The translations under genes and the position numbers were made by a program. Positions 1 to 8,257 of a stretch of DNA of 64,000 nucleotides are shown piece after piece. Within the stretch, counting starts at the first letter, position 1. Every line of letters begins with the position of its first letter. Origin of the DNA: Lacunisphaera sp. (GTDB lineage: Bacteria > Verrucomicrobiota > Verrucomicrobiia > Opitutales > Opitutaceae). The notes under the pieces were generated by a model. That model did not search any database, was not told the origin of the DNA, and was given only the letters and a program-made list of their open reading frames with translations. The stretch is taken from assembly GCA_009695095.1 (NCBI GenBank), contig SIBQ01000011.1, forward strand, positions 1 through 64,000, in the 5' to 3' direction.

Positions 1-82
1 TAATCTCCACGATGCTCTTGCCGCCATCGGCACTCCTCAAAATGCGGATCTTGTCCTCGGTCGTGTGCTTTTTACCTTTCAT
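1..82 (-). CDS. IS3-family transposase OrfA, N-terminal fragment
   Basis: Twenty-seven codons are visible before the window edge, starting MKGKKHTTEDKIRILR and continuing with SADGGKSIVEI. This is the usual beginning of IS3/IS911-type OrfA proteins, where a helix-turn-helix binds the element ends (family knowledge). An OrfB integrase would be expected further left. The ATG is at plus 80-82. The fragment is too short to assign a subgroup. Confidence 0.7.
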   Translation of the reverse strand, partial: MKGKKHTTEDKIRILRSADGGKSIVEI

Positions 83-148
83 GGTCTGGGTCCTCTTTGT
101 TGGCCCAGACTAACACCGAAGGCGGCTCAAAAATTCGGGGTCAGGTCA
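1..148 (-). mobile_element. End of an IS3-family insertion sequence (partial)
   Basis: Read on the minus strand, the element appears to begin with TGACCTGACCCCGAATTTTT (plus 129-148), which resembles the terminal inverted repeats of IS3-group elements, and is followed about 65 bases later by a transposase OrfA start. The rest of the element lies outside the window, so the second inverted repeat and any target duplication cannot be seen. The tip is only 16 bases downstream of the sdhB stop codon, so the insertion left sdhB intact. The exact tip is an inference. Confidence 0.6.
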
Positions 149-164
149 GTTACGCCAAGATGGC

Positions 165-917
165 TCAGCGCTTCAATGCATTTCTCGCCTGCTTGGCCAG
201 CCAGCCCAGCGGGTCGTAAAACTCGTCCACCACGCGCTCCTTCAGCGGGATGATGGCGTTGTCGGTGATCGTGATGTCCTCCGGGCAGACCTTGGTGCAG
301 CACTTGGTGATGTTGCAGAGCCCGACGCCGTGCGCCTGCTTCAATTCCGGGAGGCGATCCTCTGTGTCGAGCGGGTGCATCTCGAGCGCGGCCGTGTAAA
401 CGAGGAAGCGCGGGCCGATGAATTTCTCGTGCTGGTGGTGTTCGCGCAGGACATGGCACACGTCCTGGCAAAGGAAACACTCGATGCACTTGCGGAATTC
501 CTGCACCCGGTCGACATCCTCCTGCGCCATCCGCCACGTGCCGTCAGCCGCGTCGGGCGGGCGCGGCTTGAACGGCTTGATTTTTTTCTTCACCCGGTAG
601 TTCCACGACAAATCGGTCGCGAGATCGCGCACGACGGGAAACGCCTTCAGTGGCTCGATGGTCACCGGCTGGTCGAGCGGGATTTGGCTGAGGCGCGTCA
701 TGCACATGAGGCGCGGGATGCCGTTCACCTCGGCCGAGCACGAGCCGCACTTGCCGGCCTTGCAGTTCCAGCGGCAGGCAAGGTCATTGGCGTGCCGCGC
801 CTGAATCTGGAGGAGCGCGTCAAGCACGACCATGCCTTCGGAAACCTCGGCCGGATATTCTCGGAACTCGCCGCCCTGCGCGTCGCCGCGCCAGATTCTG
901 AACGTGGCCGTGCTCAT
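165..917 (-). CDS. sdhB: Succinate dehydrogenase iron-sulfur subunit SdhB
   Basis: Carries electrons from the flavin of SdhA to quinone at the membrane anchor, as part of the TCA cycle and respiratory chain. The 250-residue protein has an N-terminal ferredoxin domain with a [2Fe-2S] cysteine set (CKAGKCGSC plus a later Cys in RLMC). A C-terminal domain carries CIECFLCQDVC and CNITKCCTKVCP for the other two clusters. Its ATG overlaps the sdhA stop by four bases (ATGA), so the two are probably translationally coupled. The gene order on the minus strand is sdhC-sdhA-sdhB. The C-terminus is complete despite the IS end just downstream. Confidence 0.95.
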   Translation of the reverse strand: MSTATFRIWRGDAQGGEFREYPAEVSEGMVVLDALLQIQARHANDLACRWNCKAGKCGSCSAEVNGIPRLMCMTRLSQIPLDQPVTIEPLKAFPVVRDLATDLSWNYRVKKKIKPFKPRPPDAADGTWRMAQEDVDRVQEFRKCIECFLCQDVCHVLREHHQHEKFIGPRFLVYTAALEMHPLDTEDRLPELKQAHGVGLCNITKCCTKVCPEDITITDNAIIPLKERVVDEFYDPLGWLAKQARNALKR

Positions 918-2740
918 TTCATTTCGTCGATGACTTGTTTCAGGTGCTCCGGCATTTCGGGCAGCGGCTCGCGGTTCACCTGCATCGAACCGTTCGCGCC
1001 TTTGCGGATGACCACGCTCTCCCTGCCGAGCGCGGTGTCCTTGTTGGGGAAGTCGTCGCGAAACTGCGCGCCGCGGCTCTCCTTGCGCTCGAGGGCCGCG
1101 CGTGCGATCGCCTCGGACACGGTGAGCAGGCTGCGCAGGTCCAACGCGGTGTGCCAGCCGGGGTTGAACTGGCGGTGGCCGGTGACGCCGACACGCTGCG
1201 CGCGCGCGTTCAGGCGCTGGAGGCCGTCGAGCGCACGGAGTATTTCGTCTTCGCGGCGCACGATGCCGACGAGGTTCTGCATCATTTCCTGCAAATCGAA
1301 CTGCACCTGATAGGGCCCTTCGAAACCCGCGCCCGCGGTGACGTTGCGACTGAAAGGCTCCAGCGCGCGCTGTGCCGCTTCCTCGACCTGCGCAGCGTTG
1401 ATCTGGCCGGCTTTGTTTCCCTTGGCGAATTTGGCCGCGAACTCACCCGCGCGTTTGCCGAACACGATGATGTCCGAGAGCGAATTGCCGCCCAGCCGGT
1501 TCGCGCCGTTGATGCCCGCCGCGCATTCGCCCGCGGCAAACAGGCCGGGCATGGTCGACATCTCCGTGTCGGCGTCCACCTTCACCCCGCCCATGATGTA
1601 GTGCGTGGTCGGGCCGACCTCCATCGCCTCGCGCGTGATATCGACGTCACCAAGCTGCTTGAACTGGTGATACATGCTCGGCAGCTTGCGCCTGATGTGC
1701 TCCTCGGCGTTCGAGATGCGTTGCTTGATCCACGAAATGTCGAGGAACACCCCGCCGTGCGGGCTGCCCCGGCCTTCCTTGATCTCACGGACGATGCAGC
1801 GCGCGATGTGATCGCGCGTGAGCAAATCCGGCGGGCGGCGCGCCTTCTTGTCGCCCTGCGTGTAGCGCCAGCCCTCCTCCTCGTTGTCCGCGGTCTGCGC
1901 CTTGTAGTTGTCCGGAATGTGGTCGAACATGAACCGCTTGCCGTCCTTGTTCGTGAGGATGCCGCCCTCGCCGCGCACGCCTTCCGTCACCAACATGCCG
2001 CACACGCTCGGCGGCCAGACCATGCCGGTGGGGTGGAACTGGAGGTATTCCATGTCGATGAGTGCGGCGCCCGCGTGATAGGCGAGCGCGTGGCCGTCGC
2101 CCGTGCAGTCCCAACTGTTGCTCGTAATCTTGTAGGCCTTGCCGACGCCGCCGGTGGCGAGCACCACCGCCTTGGCGTGGAAAATCCGGAACTTCCCGCG
2201 TTCGCGGTCGTAGCCGAACGCACCGATTACCCGCCCACCGTCCTGGAGCAGCTCGATTACGCAAACCTCCATGTGCACGTCGATGCCCCGGTGGACCCCG
2301 CGATCCTGGAGCGTGCGGATCAGCTCCAGCCCCGTGCGGTCGCCGACGTGGGCGAGGCGCGGGTATTTGTGGCCGCCAAAATTGCGCTGGAGAATGCGGC
2401 CATCGGGCGTGCGGTCGAAAACGGCGCCCCACGCTTCCAGTTCGCGCACGCGGTCGGGCGCCTCCTTCGCGTGCAGCTCGGCCATGCGCCAGTTGTTGAC
2501 GTATTGGCCGCCGCGCATCGTGTCGGCGAAGTGGACCTTCCAGTTGTCTCGGTCGTCCACGTTGGCCAGCGCCGCCGCGATGCCGCCCTCGGCCATGACG
2601 GTGTGCGCTTTGCCGAGCAGGCACTTGCTGACCATGCCGACGGAGACGCCCGCCGCTGAGGCTTCGATCGCCGCGCGCAAGCCGGCGCCGCCGGAACCGA
2701 TGATCAGCACGTCGTGTTCGACTGTTTCGTAGTCAGGCAT
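914..2740 (-). CDS. sdhA: Succinate dehydrogenase flavoprotein subunit SdhA
   Basis: Oxidises succinate to fumarate with covalently bound FAD. The 608-residue length is normal for the family. The N-terminal dinucleotide-binding motif is DVLIIGSGGAGLRAAIEAS. The NFGGHKYPR segment contains the His expected to link FAD, and HPTGM and the late SLSDIIVFGKRAG segment are conserved. It starts 12 bases after the sdhC stop and overlaps sdhB by four bases, forming a three-gene operon. No separate sdhD is seen. Confidence 0.95.
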   Translation of the reverse strand: MPDYETVEHDVLIIGSGGAGLRAAIEASAAGVSVGMVSKCLLGKAHTVMAEGGIAAALANVDDRDNWKVHFADTMRGGQYVNNWRMAELHAKEAPDRVRELEAWGAVFDRTPDGRILQRNFGGHKYPRLAHVGDRTGLELIRTLQDRGVHRGIDVHMEVCVIELLQDGGRVIGAFGYDRERGKFRIFHAKAVVLATGGVGKAYKITSNSWDCTGDGHALAYHAGAALIDMEYLQFHPTGMVWPPSVCGMLVTEGVRGEGGILTNKDGKRFMFDHIPDNYKAQTADNEEEGWRYTQGDKKARRPPDLLTRDHIARCIVREIKEGRGSPHGGVFLDISWIKQRISNAEEHIRRKLPSMYHQFKQLGDVDITREAMEVGPTTHYIMGGVKVDADTEMSTMPGLFAAGECAAGINGANRLGGNSLSDIIVFGKRAGEFAAKFAKGNKAGQINAAQVEEAAQRALEPFSRNVTAGAGFEGPYQVQFDLQEMMQNLVGIVRREDEILRALDGLQRLNARAQRVGVTGHRQFNPGWHTALDLRSLLTVSEAIARAALERKESRGAQFRDDFPNKDTALGRESVVIRKGANGSMQVNREPLPEMPEHLKQVIDEMK

Positions 2741-2752
2741 GGGTGCGGGTCG

Positions 2753-3553
2753 TCAAACAATGCGCAGATCGTGCCACACGCCCAGCGCGCACAGCCGCAC
2801 GTAAACGTCGGAGAAACCGACCCAGAACAAACTCATCCACGCCCACAGCATGTGGCGGCGATTGAGGCAGCTCACGCAGCGCCACGCATTCGCGCACGTC
2901 GGCGCGCAGGAGATTTCGTCCAAGCCGCCGCCGACGAGGTGCCGCAGCGAGTGGCAGCCAATCGTGTAGCCGCCGAGCAGCACGACGTTCACCGCCAGCA
3001 CGAGCGTGCCGACCCCGATGCCGAACGTCATCTTGCCCGCAGCATCGGCAAACCACAGCGCCTTCCACACGTCGTGCGCCAGCACGAGCAGGAATACCAG
3101 CGCGAGGTAGAGGAAATAGCGGTGAACATTTTGCAGGATGAGCGGCAGCGAGTTTTCGCCCAAGTAGGATTTGCGCGGCTCACCGACGGCGCATGCCACC
3201 GGGTCGGCCCAGAACGACTTGTAGTAAGCGCCCCGGTAGTAGTAGCAGGTCGTCCGGAAGCCGGCCGGAATCCACAAAATCAACAGCGCGGGCGAAAACG
3301 GCAGCCACGACGGCCACAAGCCGGGTTTCGGCCCGAACAGTGCGTGCGGCGAGTCGCCGAACAATTCCGGCGAGTAGAAAGGCGATAGATAAGGCCCGAA
3401 GTGATAGTGCGTTCCCTGAAACGCGGCCCACGTGGAGTAAACTACGAACGCCGACAATCCCGAGAACACGGCCAGCGGTTGCGCCCACCACGCATCGCTG
3501 CGTGAGGTTTCGCCAAAGCGCCGGGGCGCCGGGGACAATTCGACTTGGGTCAT
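2753..3553 (-). CDS. sdhC: Succinate dehydrogenase membrane anchor, Sdh1-like
   Basis: A 266-residue protein with about five membrane segments that should hold SdhAB to the membrane and carry the quinone site. It resembles the single large anchor of actinobacterial Sdh1 complexes, not the short SdhC/SdhD pair of Proteobacteria. This is my reading of motifs such as FRTTCYYYRGAYYKSF, ENSLPLILQNVHRYFLY and the His and Cys residues near CHSLRHLVGG and CAPTCANAW. The ATG at 3551-3553 (MTQVELSP) is preferred to the 44-residue-longer frame, whose extra residues look like translated spacer. First gene of the operon. Confidence 0.8.
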   Translation of the reverse strand: MTQVELSPAPRRFGETSRSDAWWAQPLAVFSGLSAFVVYSTWAAFQGTHYHFGPYLSPFYSPELFGDSPHALFGPKPGLWPSWLPFSPALLILWIPAGFRTTCYYYRGAYYKSFWADPVACAVGEPRKSYLGENSLPLILQNVHRYFLYLALVFLLVLAHDVWKALWFADAAGKMTFGIGVGTLVLAVNVVLLGGYTIGCHSLRHLVGGGLDEISCAPTCANAWRCVSCLNRRHMLWAWMSLFWVGFSDVYVRLCALGVWHDLRIV

Positions 3554-3720
3554 GGCTGAATGGATCCGGGCGTGTGGCTGGAGGGTGCCTGCGTTGATAC
3601 TGCGCGGACCAGCGGAGGCAAGAGAGCAAATGGGGCGCCGTCGAATGCTGAAATATTCCCCGCAGCTTGCTGCGGGGTTTCCCAATTGAGATTAGGGCGC
3701 CGCCCGGCCAGCCCCGGGGA

Positions 3721-3740
3721 GTAGCCCTGGCGAAAGGGCG
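3721..3740 (+). repeat. REP-like palindrome, GTAG type (imperfect copy)
   Basis: GTAGCCCTGGCGAAAGGGCG: a GTAG tetranucleotide followed by a short hairpin (GCCCT/AGGGC), the layout typical of REP sequences mobilised by RAYT transposases. Related copies are at 23062 and 57968, and a diverged one is at 24156. Confidence 0.5.
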
Positions 3741-3946
3741 GCGTTCAATGCCAGCCCACCTCCGCCACACCGGGCCGCACTCTCTGCCGATTCGTGTTCC
3801 ACGCTCTCTGCCTGCCCTTCGTTGCTCGGCCCTGCCGAGCGATGTAGTGTCTTCCTTGCCTGAAACTGCGCCCCCCGAAGCAGGTTTCAGGACAAGCCCC
3901 GGGTTTCCAGAAGGAAACAACAGGGCGTGTTCCATTCCCCTCCAAC

Positions 3947-3979
3947 GCGCCGATCTTTCCGGCGCTTTTTTTGCTTTTT
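3947..3979 (+). terminator. Intrinsic-terminator-like hairpin
   Basis: GCGCCG (3947-3952), a seven-base loop, CGGCGC (3960-3965), then seven T and a further T-rich run. No plus-strand gene precedes it. It could belong to a lost gene or act in the untranslated leader of the DUF2911 gene that starts 70 bases downstream. The role is not known. Confidence 0.45.
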
Positions 3980-4050
3980 ACCGCAATGTTTCCCGTCTTC
4001 ACCTGATTTGATTGGAATCTGCCGCCCGTCTGGTTTCTCTTAATCCTGTC

Positions 4051-4961
4051 ATGATTACCCGTCTGCCCCGTTCTGTTCTGTCTGTTGTCACCGGATTGGT
4101 CCTCGCGACCGGTCTGTTCGCCCAAGCTGCCGCCCAGGCCGCTGCGCCCGCCGCCAAGCCCGCCTCTCCCACGATCGATTTCCCCGCCCCTAGCCCCGCC
4201 GCCACTATCAAGCAGCGCGTCGGCTTCACAGATATCGAAATCGTCTACTCGCGCCCGAGCATGCGAGGCCGGAAAATCTTCGGCGGCCTCCAGCCCTACG
4301 GCGAGATCTGGCGCACCGGCGCCAACAGCGCGACGAAAATCATCTTCAGCACGCCCGTGAAATTCGGCGGCGCCGACGTGCCCGCGGGCTCCTACGCACT
4401 TTCCCCCATCCCCGGTGAATCCGAGTGGACCGTGATCCTGAACAAGGTCGTCGGTCAGTGGGGCGCCTACGCCTACGACGCCAAGAACGATGTCGTCCGC
4501 GTCAAGGCCGTGCCGGCCAAGACGTCCATGACGTTCGAGACCTTTCCCATCAGCTTCAACGACCTCGCCAACGAAGCCGCCGCCACGCTCTATCTCACTT
4601 GGGAAAACACCCGTGTGTCCGTGAAGATCGAGGTGGACATCACCAGCACCCTCGTGCCGCAGATCGAGTCCGTTCTGGCCGCGGACACTTCCAAGAAGCC
4701 CTACTTCCGGGCCGCCATGTTTTACTACGAGAACAACCTTGATCTGAAAAAGCCGTGGCGTGGATGGACGCCGCCATCGCCGAGCAGCCTGATGCCTACT
4801 ACATGGTCTATCGCAAGGGACTCATCCTGGAAAAGGCCGGCGACAAGGCCGGTGCCCTCGCCGCCGCCACCAAGTCGCTTGAAATGTCGAGAAAGGCCAG
4901 CGGTCTGGTTCGCGACGAATACGTCCGCTTGAACGAGGCTCTCATTGCCCGCGTGAAGTAA
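4051..4961 (+). CDS. Exported DUF2911 protein with C-terminal repeat domain (frameshifted)
   Basis: Begins MITRLPRSVLSVVTG, a clear signal peptide ending near AQAAAQA, followed by a DUF2911 domain (YSRPSMRGRKIFGG, YGEIWRTGANSATKI, PAGSYALSPIPG). The function of DUF2911 is not established. The frame breaks at a run of five A (about 4747-4751): one more A would join ENNLDLKK to AVAWMDAAIAEQP and extend the protein to the TAA at 4959-4961, giving a TPR-like tail. As sequenced, the first frame ends at 4932 with an unrelated tail. The upstream in-frame ATG at 4012 would put the signal peptide too far in. A paralogue follows immediately. Confidence 0.75.
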
Positions 4962-4975
4962 CCCCCAAGCTCACC

Positions 4976-5587
4976 ATGAAATCCCGCCTGCTTCCCGCCG
5001 CGCTTGTCGCGGCATCCGTCTTCACGCCACTCTTCGCGCAGTCCCCCGCCGCCACGACCCCGGCCCAGCCCGCCGCCATGACCGTGCCGCCACCGGCCAT
5101 CCCACGCGCCCGCATCAGCCCGCATGAGACCATCAGCCTCAAGGTCGATGGCAACCGCGTGACGCTCATCTACGGCCGGCCCTACTCAAAGGACCCGAAG
5201 ACCGGCGCCATCCGCAAGATCTGGGGCGGCCTGGTGCCTTACGGCAAAGTCTGGCGCACCGGCTCCGACGAGGCCACCACGTTCATCACCCAGCAGGCGA
5301 TCGACCTCGGCGGCACGGTCATCCCCGCTGGCACCTACACGCTCTTCACTGTGCCGATGGAGGACGGCAGCGCACAGCTCGCCGTCAACAAGGAGTTTGG
5401 CCAGTGGGGCGTCGATCCCTACGACGAGAAGCATGAACTCGCCCGCATCAGCCTGAAGAAGGACACGCTCGCGACCCAACTGGACCAGTTCGTGATGGCG
5501 CTCGAGAAAAATCCGGCCGGCGGCGCGGTGTTGAAGATGGCATGGGCGAACACGCAGTTCTCCCTGCCTTTCACGCTCAATAAGTAA
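4976..5587 (+). CDS. Exported DUF2911 protein
   Basis: A 203-residue protein with signal peptide MKSRLLPAALVAASVFTPLFAQ and one DUF2911 domain (TLIYGRPYSKDPKTG, KIWGGLVPYGKVWRTGSDEATTF, PAGTYTLFTVP, NKEFGQWGVDPYDEKHELAR). It is a tandem paralogue of the preceding gene, 14 bases away and on the same transcript, but lacks the C-terminal repeat tail. Probably periplasmic; no reaction can be assigned. Confidence 0.85.
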   Translation: MKSRLLPAALVAASVFTPLFAQSPAATTPAQPAAMTVPPPAIPRARISPHETISLKVDGNRVTLIYGRPYSKDPKTGAIRKIWGGLVPYGKVWRTGSDEATTFITQQAIDLGGTVIPAGTYTLFTVPMEDGSAQLAVNKEFGQWGVDPYDEKHELARISLKKDTLATQLDQFVMALEKNPAGGAVLKMAWANTQFSLPFTLNK

Positions 5588-5599
5588 CTGTTACCTGAC

Positions 5600-8257
5600 A
5601 TGGATTTCCTCTCCTGGCGCCGGGCCCTCATGGTGCTGGTTGACTTTGGTTTGTCATCGAGAGCCCGATGTAACCGGGCGTGGCGATCCAGCTCAATTGC
5701 AGGGGCGCAGTCTTGCTGCGCCCGCCCGGCATCAAAGATAATTGGGCGCAGCAAGACTGCGCCCCTGCTTGGTCTGTTCATTGCCGTCGCGTCTGCCGCT
5801 ACGGCCAGTGGGCAGCCTGCCCTGAGCCGGGTCGAAGGGCTGACGGCGAGGGCGATTCAGCAGGAGCTCCGCAGCCTCGGCACACTCGGCACCGTCCTGC
5901 ACATTGGCGCGCATCCCGACGATGAGAACACCGATCTCATCACCTACCTCTCGCTCGGCCGTGGCTACCGCGCCGCCTACCTCTCGCTCACCCGCGGTGA
6001 CGGTGGCCAGAACGAACTCGGCCGCGACTTCGACGAGAAACTCGGCGTCGCCCGCACCCAGGAACTGCTCGCCGCCCGCCGGCTCGATCACGGCCGGCAG
6101 TTTTTCACCCGCGCCATCGACTTCGGTTATTCCAAGACCCCGGAGGAAACCCTGCGCTTCTGGGACCGTGCCGCCGTGCTGGGCGACGTCGTGCGCATCA
6201 TCCGGCAATTCCGGCCCGATGTCATCGTCACCCGATTCCCCGTCCCGCCCGGCAGCGGCGGCCACGGCCACCACACCGCCTCAGCCATCCTCGCGCTCGA
6301 GGCCTTCCGGCTCGTCAGCGATCCCAAGGCCTACCCCGAGCAGCTGGCCCAGGGCCTCGGTGTTTGGCAGCCGAAACGGATTCTCTGGAATGTGTTTCGC
6401 TTCAACGCCGGCACCCCGCTGCCGTTGAACGGCCCTGTCTTCCAACAGGACATCGCCGGCACCGACCCGGTCAGCGGCGAGACCTTCAGCGCCATCGCGG
6501 CCCGCAGCCGCGCCATGCACAAGACGCAGGGCCTCGGCGGTTTCACTTCGCGCAACCCGACCGGACCCAATGTGCAGAATTTCATGTTGCTGGCGGGTGA
6601 GAACTGGCCCGGCGATTCGACCACCGCCGACCTGATGGCCGGTGTCGACACCACCTGGACCCGCTACCCCGGCGGCGCGGAGATGGCGAAACAGGCCGCG
6701 GCCGCCCTCGCGCAGTTCAAATCCGAAGACCCGTCGGCCAGCGTGCCCGCGCTGCTGGCCCTCCGCGCCAAACTCGGCGCGCTCCCGGTCGACCCGCTCG
6801 TCGCCGACAAGCGCGCCCAGCTCGACCGCATTCTGCAGGCCTGCCTCGGCCTCAAAGTCGAAACCACCCTCGCCAATGCCGAGGTCGTGCCGGGCGAACC
6901 GCTCCGACTGTTCTTCACCTACGAGGTGGCGGCGAAGAGCGCCGGGGTGCGCTATGTGGAGACACGCAGTTCCGCCCTGAAGCTGACTTCCGGCAAGACC
7001 GGCGAACTATACGGTGTGCTGCCGCTCGGCACGCCCGTCACCCAGCCCTACTGGCTTCGCGCCGATGGTGCCGCAGGCATTTCCCGCGTCGATGACCCGG
7101 CCCTGATCGGCCGCGCGGAAACCCCTCCGTCCATCCCGCTTGAACACGTCTTCATGGTGAACGCCCAGACTCTCGTCGTCGCTGACGAACCGGTGCAGCT
7201 GGTTCACGCCCGGATCGGCGAGCAGACTTGGTTGAGCGTCAAGGTTATCCCTCCGGTCTCACTCGCGTTGAATTCCGAAATCTACCTCGTCGCGCCCGGC
7301 ACCACCAAGCCGGTCAGCGTCGAGGTCACCGCCGCCCGCGCCAATATTCGCGGCGTTCTGCGGCTCGACCTGCCGGCGGGCTGGGCGGCCGCACCCGGCC
7401 CGCAGGATTTCCACCTACCTAATATCGGCGACAAAGCGCGTGTCACCTTCAACGTGACCGCCGGGCCCCATGCTTCCTCGGGCCGGCTCAGCGCGATCGC
7501 GAAGGTCGCGGGGCTCGATTACTCCAACCAGCGTTACGAGGTCCGCTACGATCATTTGCCGATGCAGCTCCTCCAGCCGCCGGCCCGGGCGCGCCTCGCC
7601 AGTTTCCCGCTCGCGACCAAGGGCCGGACCGTCGGCTACCTGCCGGGCGCCGGTGATTCTGTGGCCGAGTGCCTCGAACAGATGGGTTTCGTCGTCCACC
7701 GCCTCACCGGTGCCGACCTGACTCTGGAAAAACTCCGGGGTCTCGACGCCGTCGTCATCGGCGTGCGCGCCTTCAACGAGCGCGCCGACCTCAAAGCAGC
7801 CTTCCCCGGTCTGCTCGCCTGGGTCGAGACCGGCGGCACCGTCATCGCCCAATACAACCGGCCCGGCAACCTGCTCACGGAAAACCTCGGGCCCTACCCG
7901 CTCTCCATCCAGGGCGCGGCGCCCGCGTTGCGCGTCACCGACGAGACCGCGCCCGTGACCCTGCTGGCCTCGGATCACACCGCGCTCAATGCGCCGAACA
8001 AGATCACGGCGACGGATTTCGACGGCTGGGTGCAGGAGCGGGGGGCTTATTTCCCCAGCAAGTGGGACGAGACGCGCTACACCGCCCTGCTCGGCATGAG
8101 CGACTCCGGCGAGGCCACGCTGACCAGCAGCATCCTCGTCGCGAAACACGGTCAGGGCCACTACGTCTACACCGGCGTCGCTTTCTTCCGCCAGCTGCCG
8201 GCGGGAGTGCCGGGCGCCTACCGGCTGTTTGCCAACCTGCTTTCCCTAGGAAAATGA
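5600..8257 (+). CDS. Large exported PIG-L family deacetylase
   Basis: PIG-L enzymes are zinc-dependent N-deacetylases of sugar amides. The zinc motif AHPDDE is at residues 104-109, with RGDGGQNELG and a later GHGHHTAS segment, followed by a long C-terminal part with a glutamine-amidotransferase-like fold around AVVIGVRAFNERADLK and GGTVIAQYNRPG. Total 885 residues. The hydrophobic stretch PLLGLFIAVASAATASGQ (56-72) looks like a signal peptide, but no ATG lies just before it. The first 55 residues come from repeat DNA (inverted repeat 5699-5768), so the native start was probably overwritten and the true start is uncertain. The palindrome at 5820-5839 adds ALSRVEG in frame. The stop overlaps the next ATG. 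Confidence 0.8.
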   Translation: MDFLSWRRALMVLVDFGLSSRARCNRAWRSSSIAGAQSCCARPASKIIGRSKTAPLLGLFIAVASAATASGQPALSRVEGLTARAIQQELRSLGTLGTVLHIGAHPDDENTDLITYLSLGRGYRAAYLSLTRGDGGQNELGRDFDEKLGVARTQELLAARRLDHGRQFFTRAIDFGYSKTPEETLRFWDRAAVLGDVVRIIRQFRPDVIVTRFPVPPGSGGHGHHTASAILALEAFRLVSDPKAYPEQLAQGLGVWQPKRILWNVFRFNAGTPLPLNGPVFQQDIAGTDPVSGETFSAIAARSRAMHKTQGLGGFTSRNPTGPNVQNFMLLAGENWPGDSTTADLMAGVDTTWTRYPGGAEMAKQAAAALAQFKSEDPSASVPALLALRAKLGALPVDPLVADKRAQLDRILQACLGLKVETTLANAEVVPGEPLRLFFTYEVAAKSAGVRYVETRSSALKLTSGKTGELYGVLPLGTPVTQPYWLRADGAAGISRVDDPALIGRAETPPSIPLEHVFMVNAQTLVVADEPVQLVHARIGEQTWLSVKVIPPVSLALNSEIYLVAPGTTKPVSVEVTAARANIRGVLRLDLPAGWAAAPGPQDFHLPNIGDKARVTFNVTAGPHASSGRLSAIAKVAGLDYSNQRYEVRYDHLPMQLLQPPARARLASFPLATKGRTVGYLPGAGDSVAECLEQMGFVVHRLTGADLTLEKLRGLDAVVIGVRAFNERADLKAAFPGLLAWVETGGTVIAQYNRPGNLLTENLGPYPLSIQGAAPALRVTDETAPVTLLASDHTALNAPNKITATDFDGWVQERGAYFPSKWDETRYTALLGMSDSGEATLTSSILVAKHGQGHYVYTGVAFFRQLPAGVPGAYRLFANLLSLGK
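5663..5679. repeat. Short hairpin repeat
   Basis: GCCCG-ATGTAAC-CGGGC, a five-base-pair palindrome at the left edge of the repeat cluster that precedes the PIG-L signal sequence. Confidence 0.4.
5699..5768. repeat. Perfect 25-bp inverted repeat with 20-base spacer
   Basis: The left arm 5699-5723 (GCAGGGGCGCAGTCTTGCTG then CGCCC) is the exact reverse complement of 5744-5768. In RNA this would be a very stable 25-bp hairpin. It occupies the place where the start of the PIG-L gene should be, so it may be a small mobile palindrome that damaged the original start, or a control structure over it. Confidence 0.8.
5820..5839. repeat. In-frame palindrome CCCTGAGCCGGGTCGAAGGG
   Basis: Near-palindromic sequence of a type I recall as widespread in environmental bacterial genomes. 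Here it lies inside a coding sequence and is translated as ALSRVEG, directly after the signal peptide of the PIG-L protein, where an insertion is most likely to be tolerated. Confidence 0.6.

Larger units (their letters stand above)
3554..4050. other. Repeat-rich intergenic region
   Basis: About 500 bases without a credible gene between the divergent sdhC and the first DUF2911 gene. It holds a perfect hairpin CCCCGCAGC-TT-GCTGCGGGG (3658-3677), a GTAG-type repeat (3721-3740) and a terminator-like hairpin on the plus strand (3947-3979). Reading frames across it are low-complexity translations of these repeats. Promoters for both flanking operons must lie here, but I could not pick a convincing one. 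Confidence 0.6.

Noticed and set aside
935-2659. 574-codon plus-strand open frame opposite sdhA
   Set aside because: It mirrors sdhA codons, has no family motifs and is rich in Arg/His/Ala/Val as expected from the reverse complement of a high-GC gene. The same applies to other long antisense frames (for example 8532-9602, 39212-41017, 58426-59769).
3667-4011. 115-codon plus-strand frame between sdhC and DUF2911
   Set aside because: It spans a hairpin, a REP-like repeat and a terminator-like structure, is Pro/Arg-rich and has no family resemblance.
4740-4760. Programmed -1 frameshift at AAAAA in the first DUF2911 gene
   Set aside because: The zero frame reads CTG AAA AAG, not the A AAA AAG slippery heptamer, and other genes in the window have the same kind of one-base loss without slippery sites. 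A missing base is simpler.
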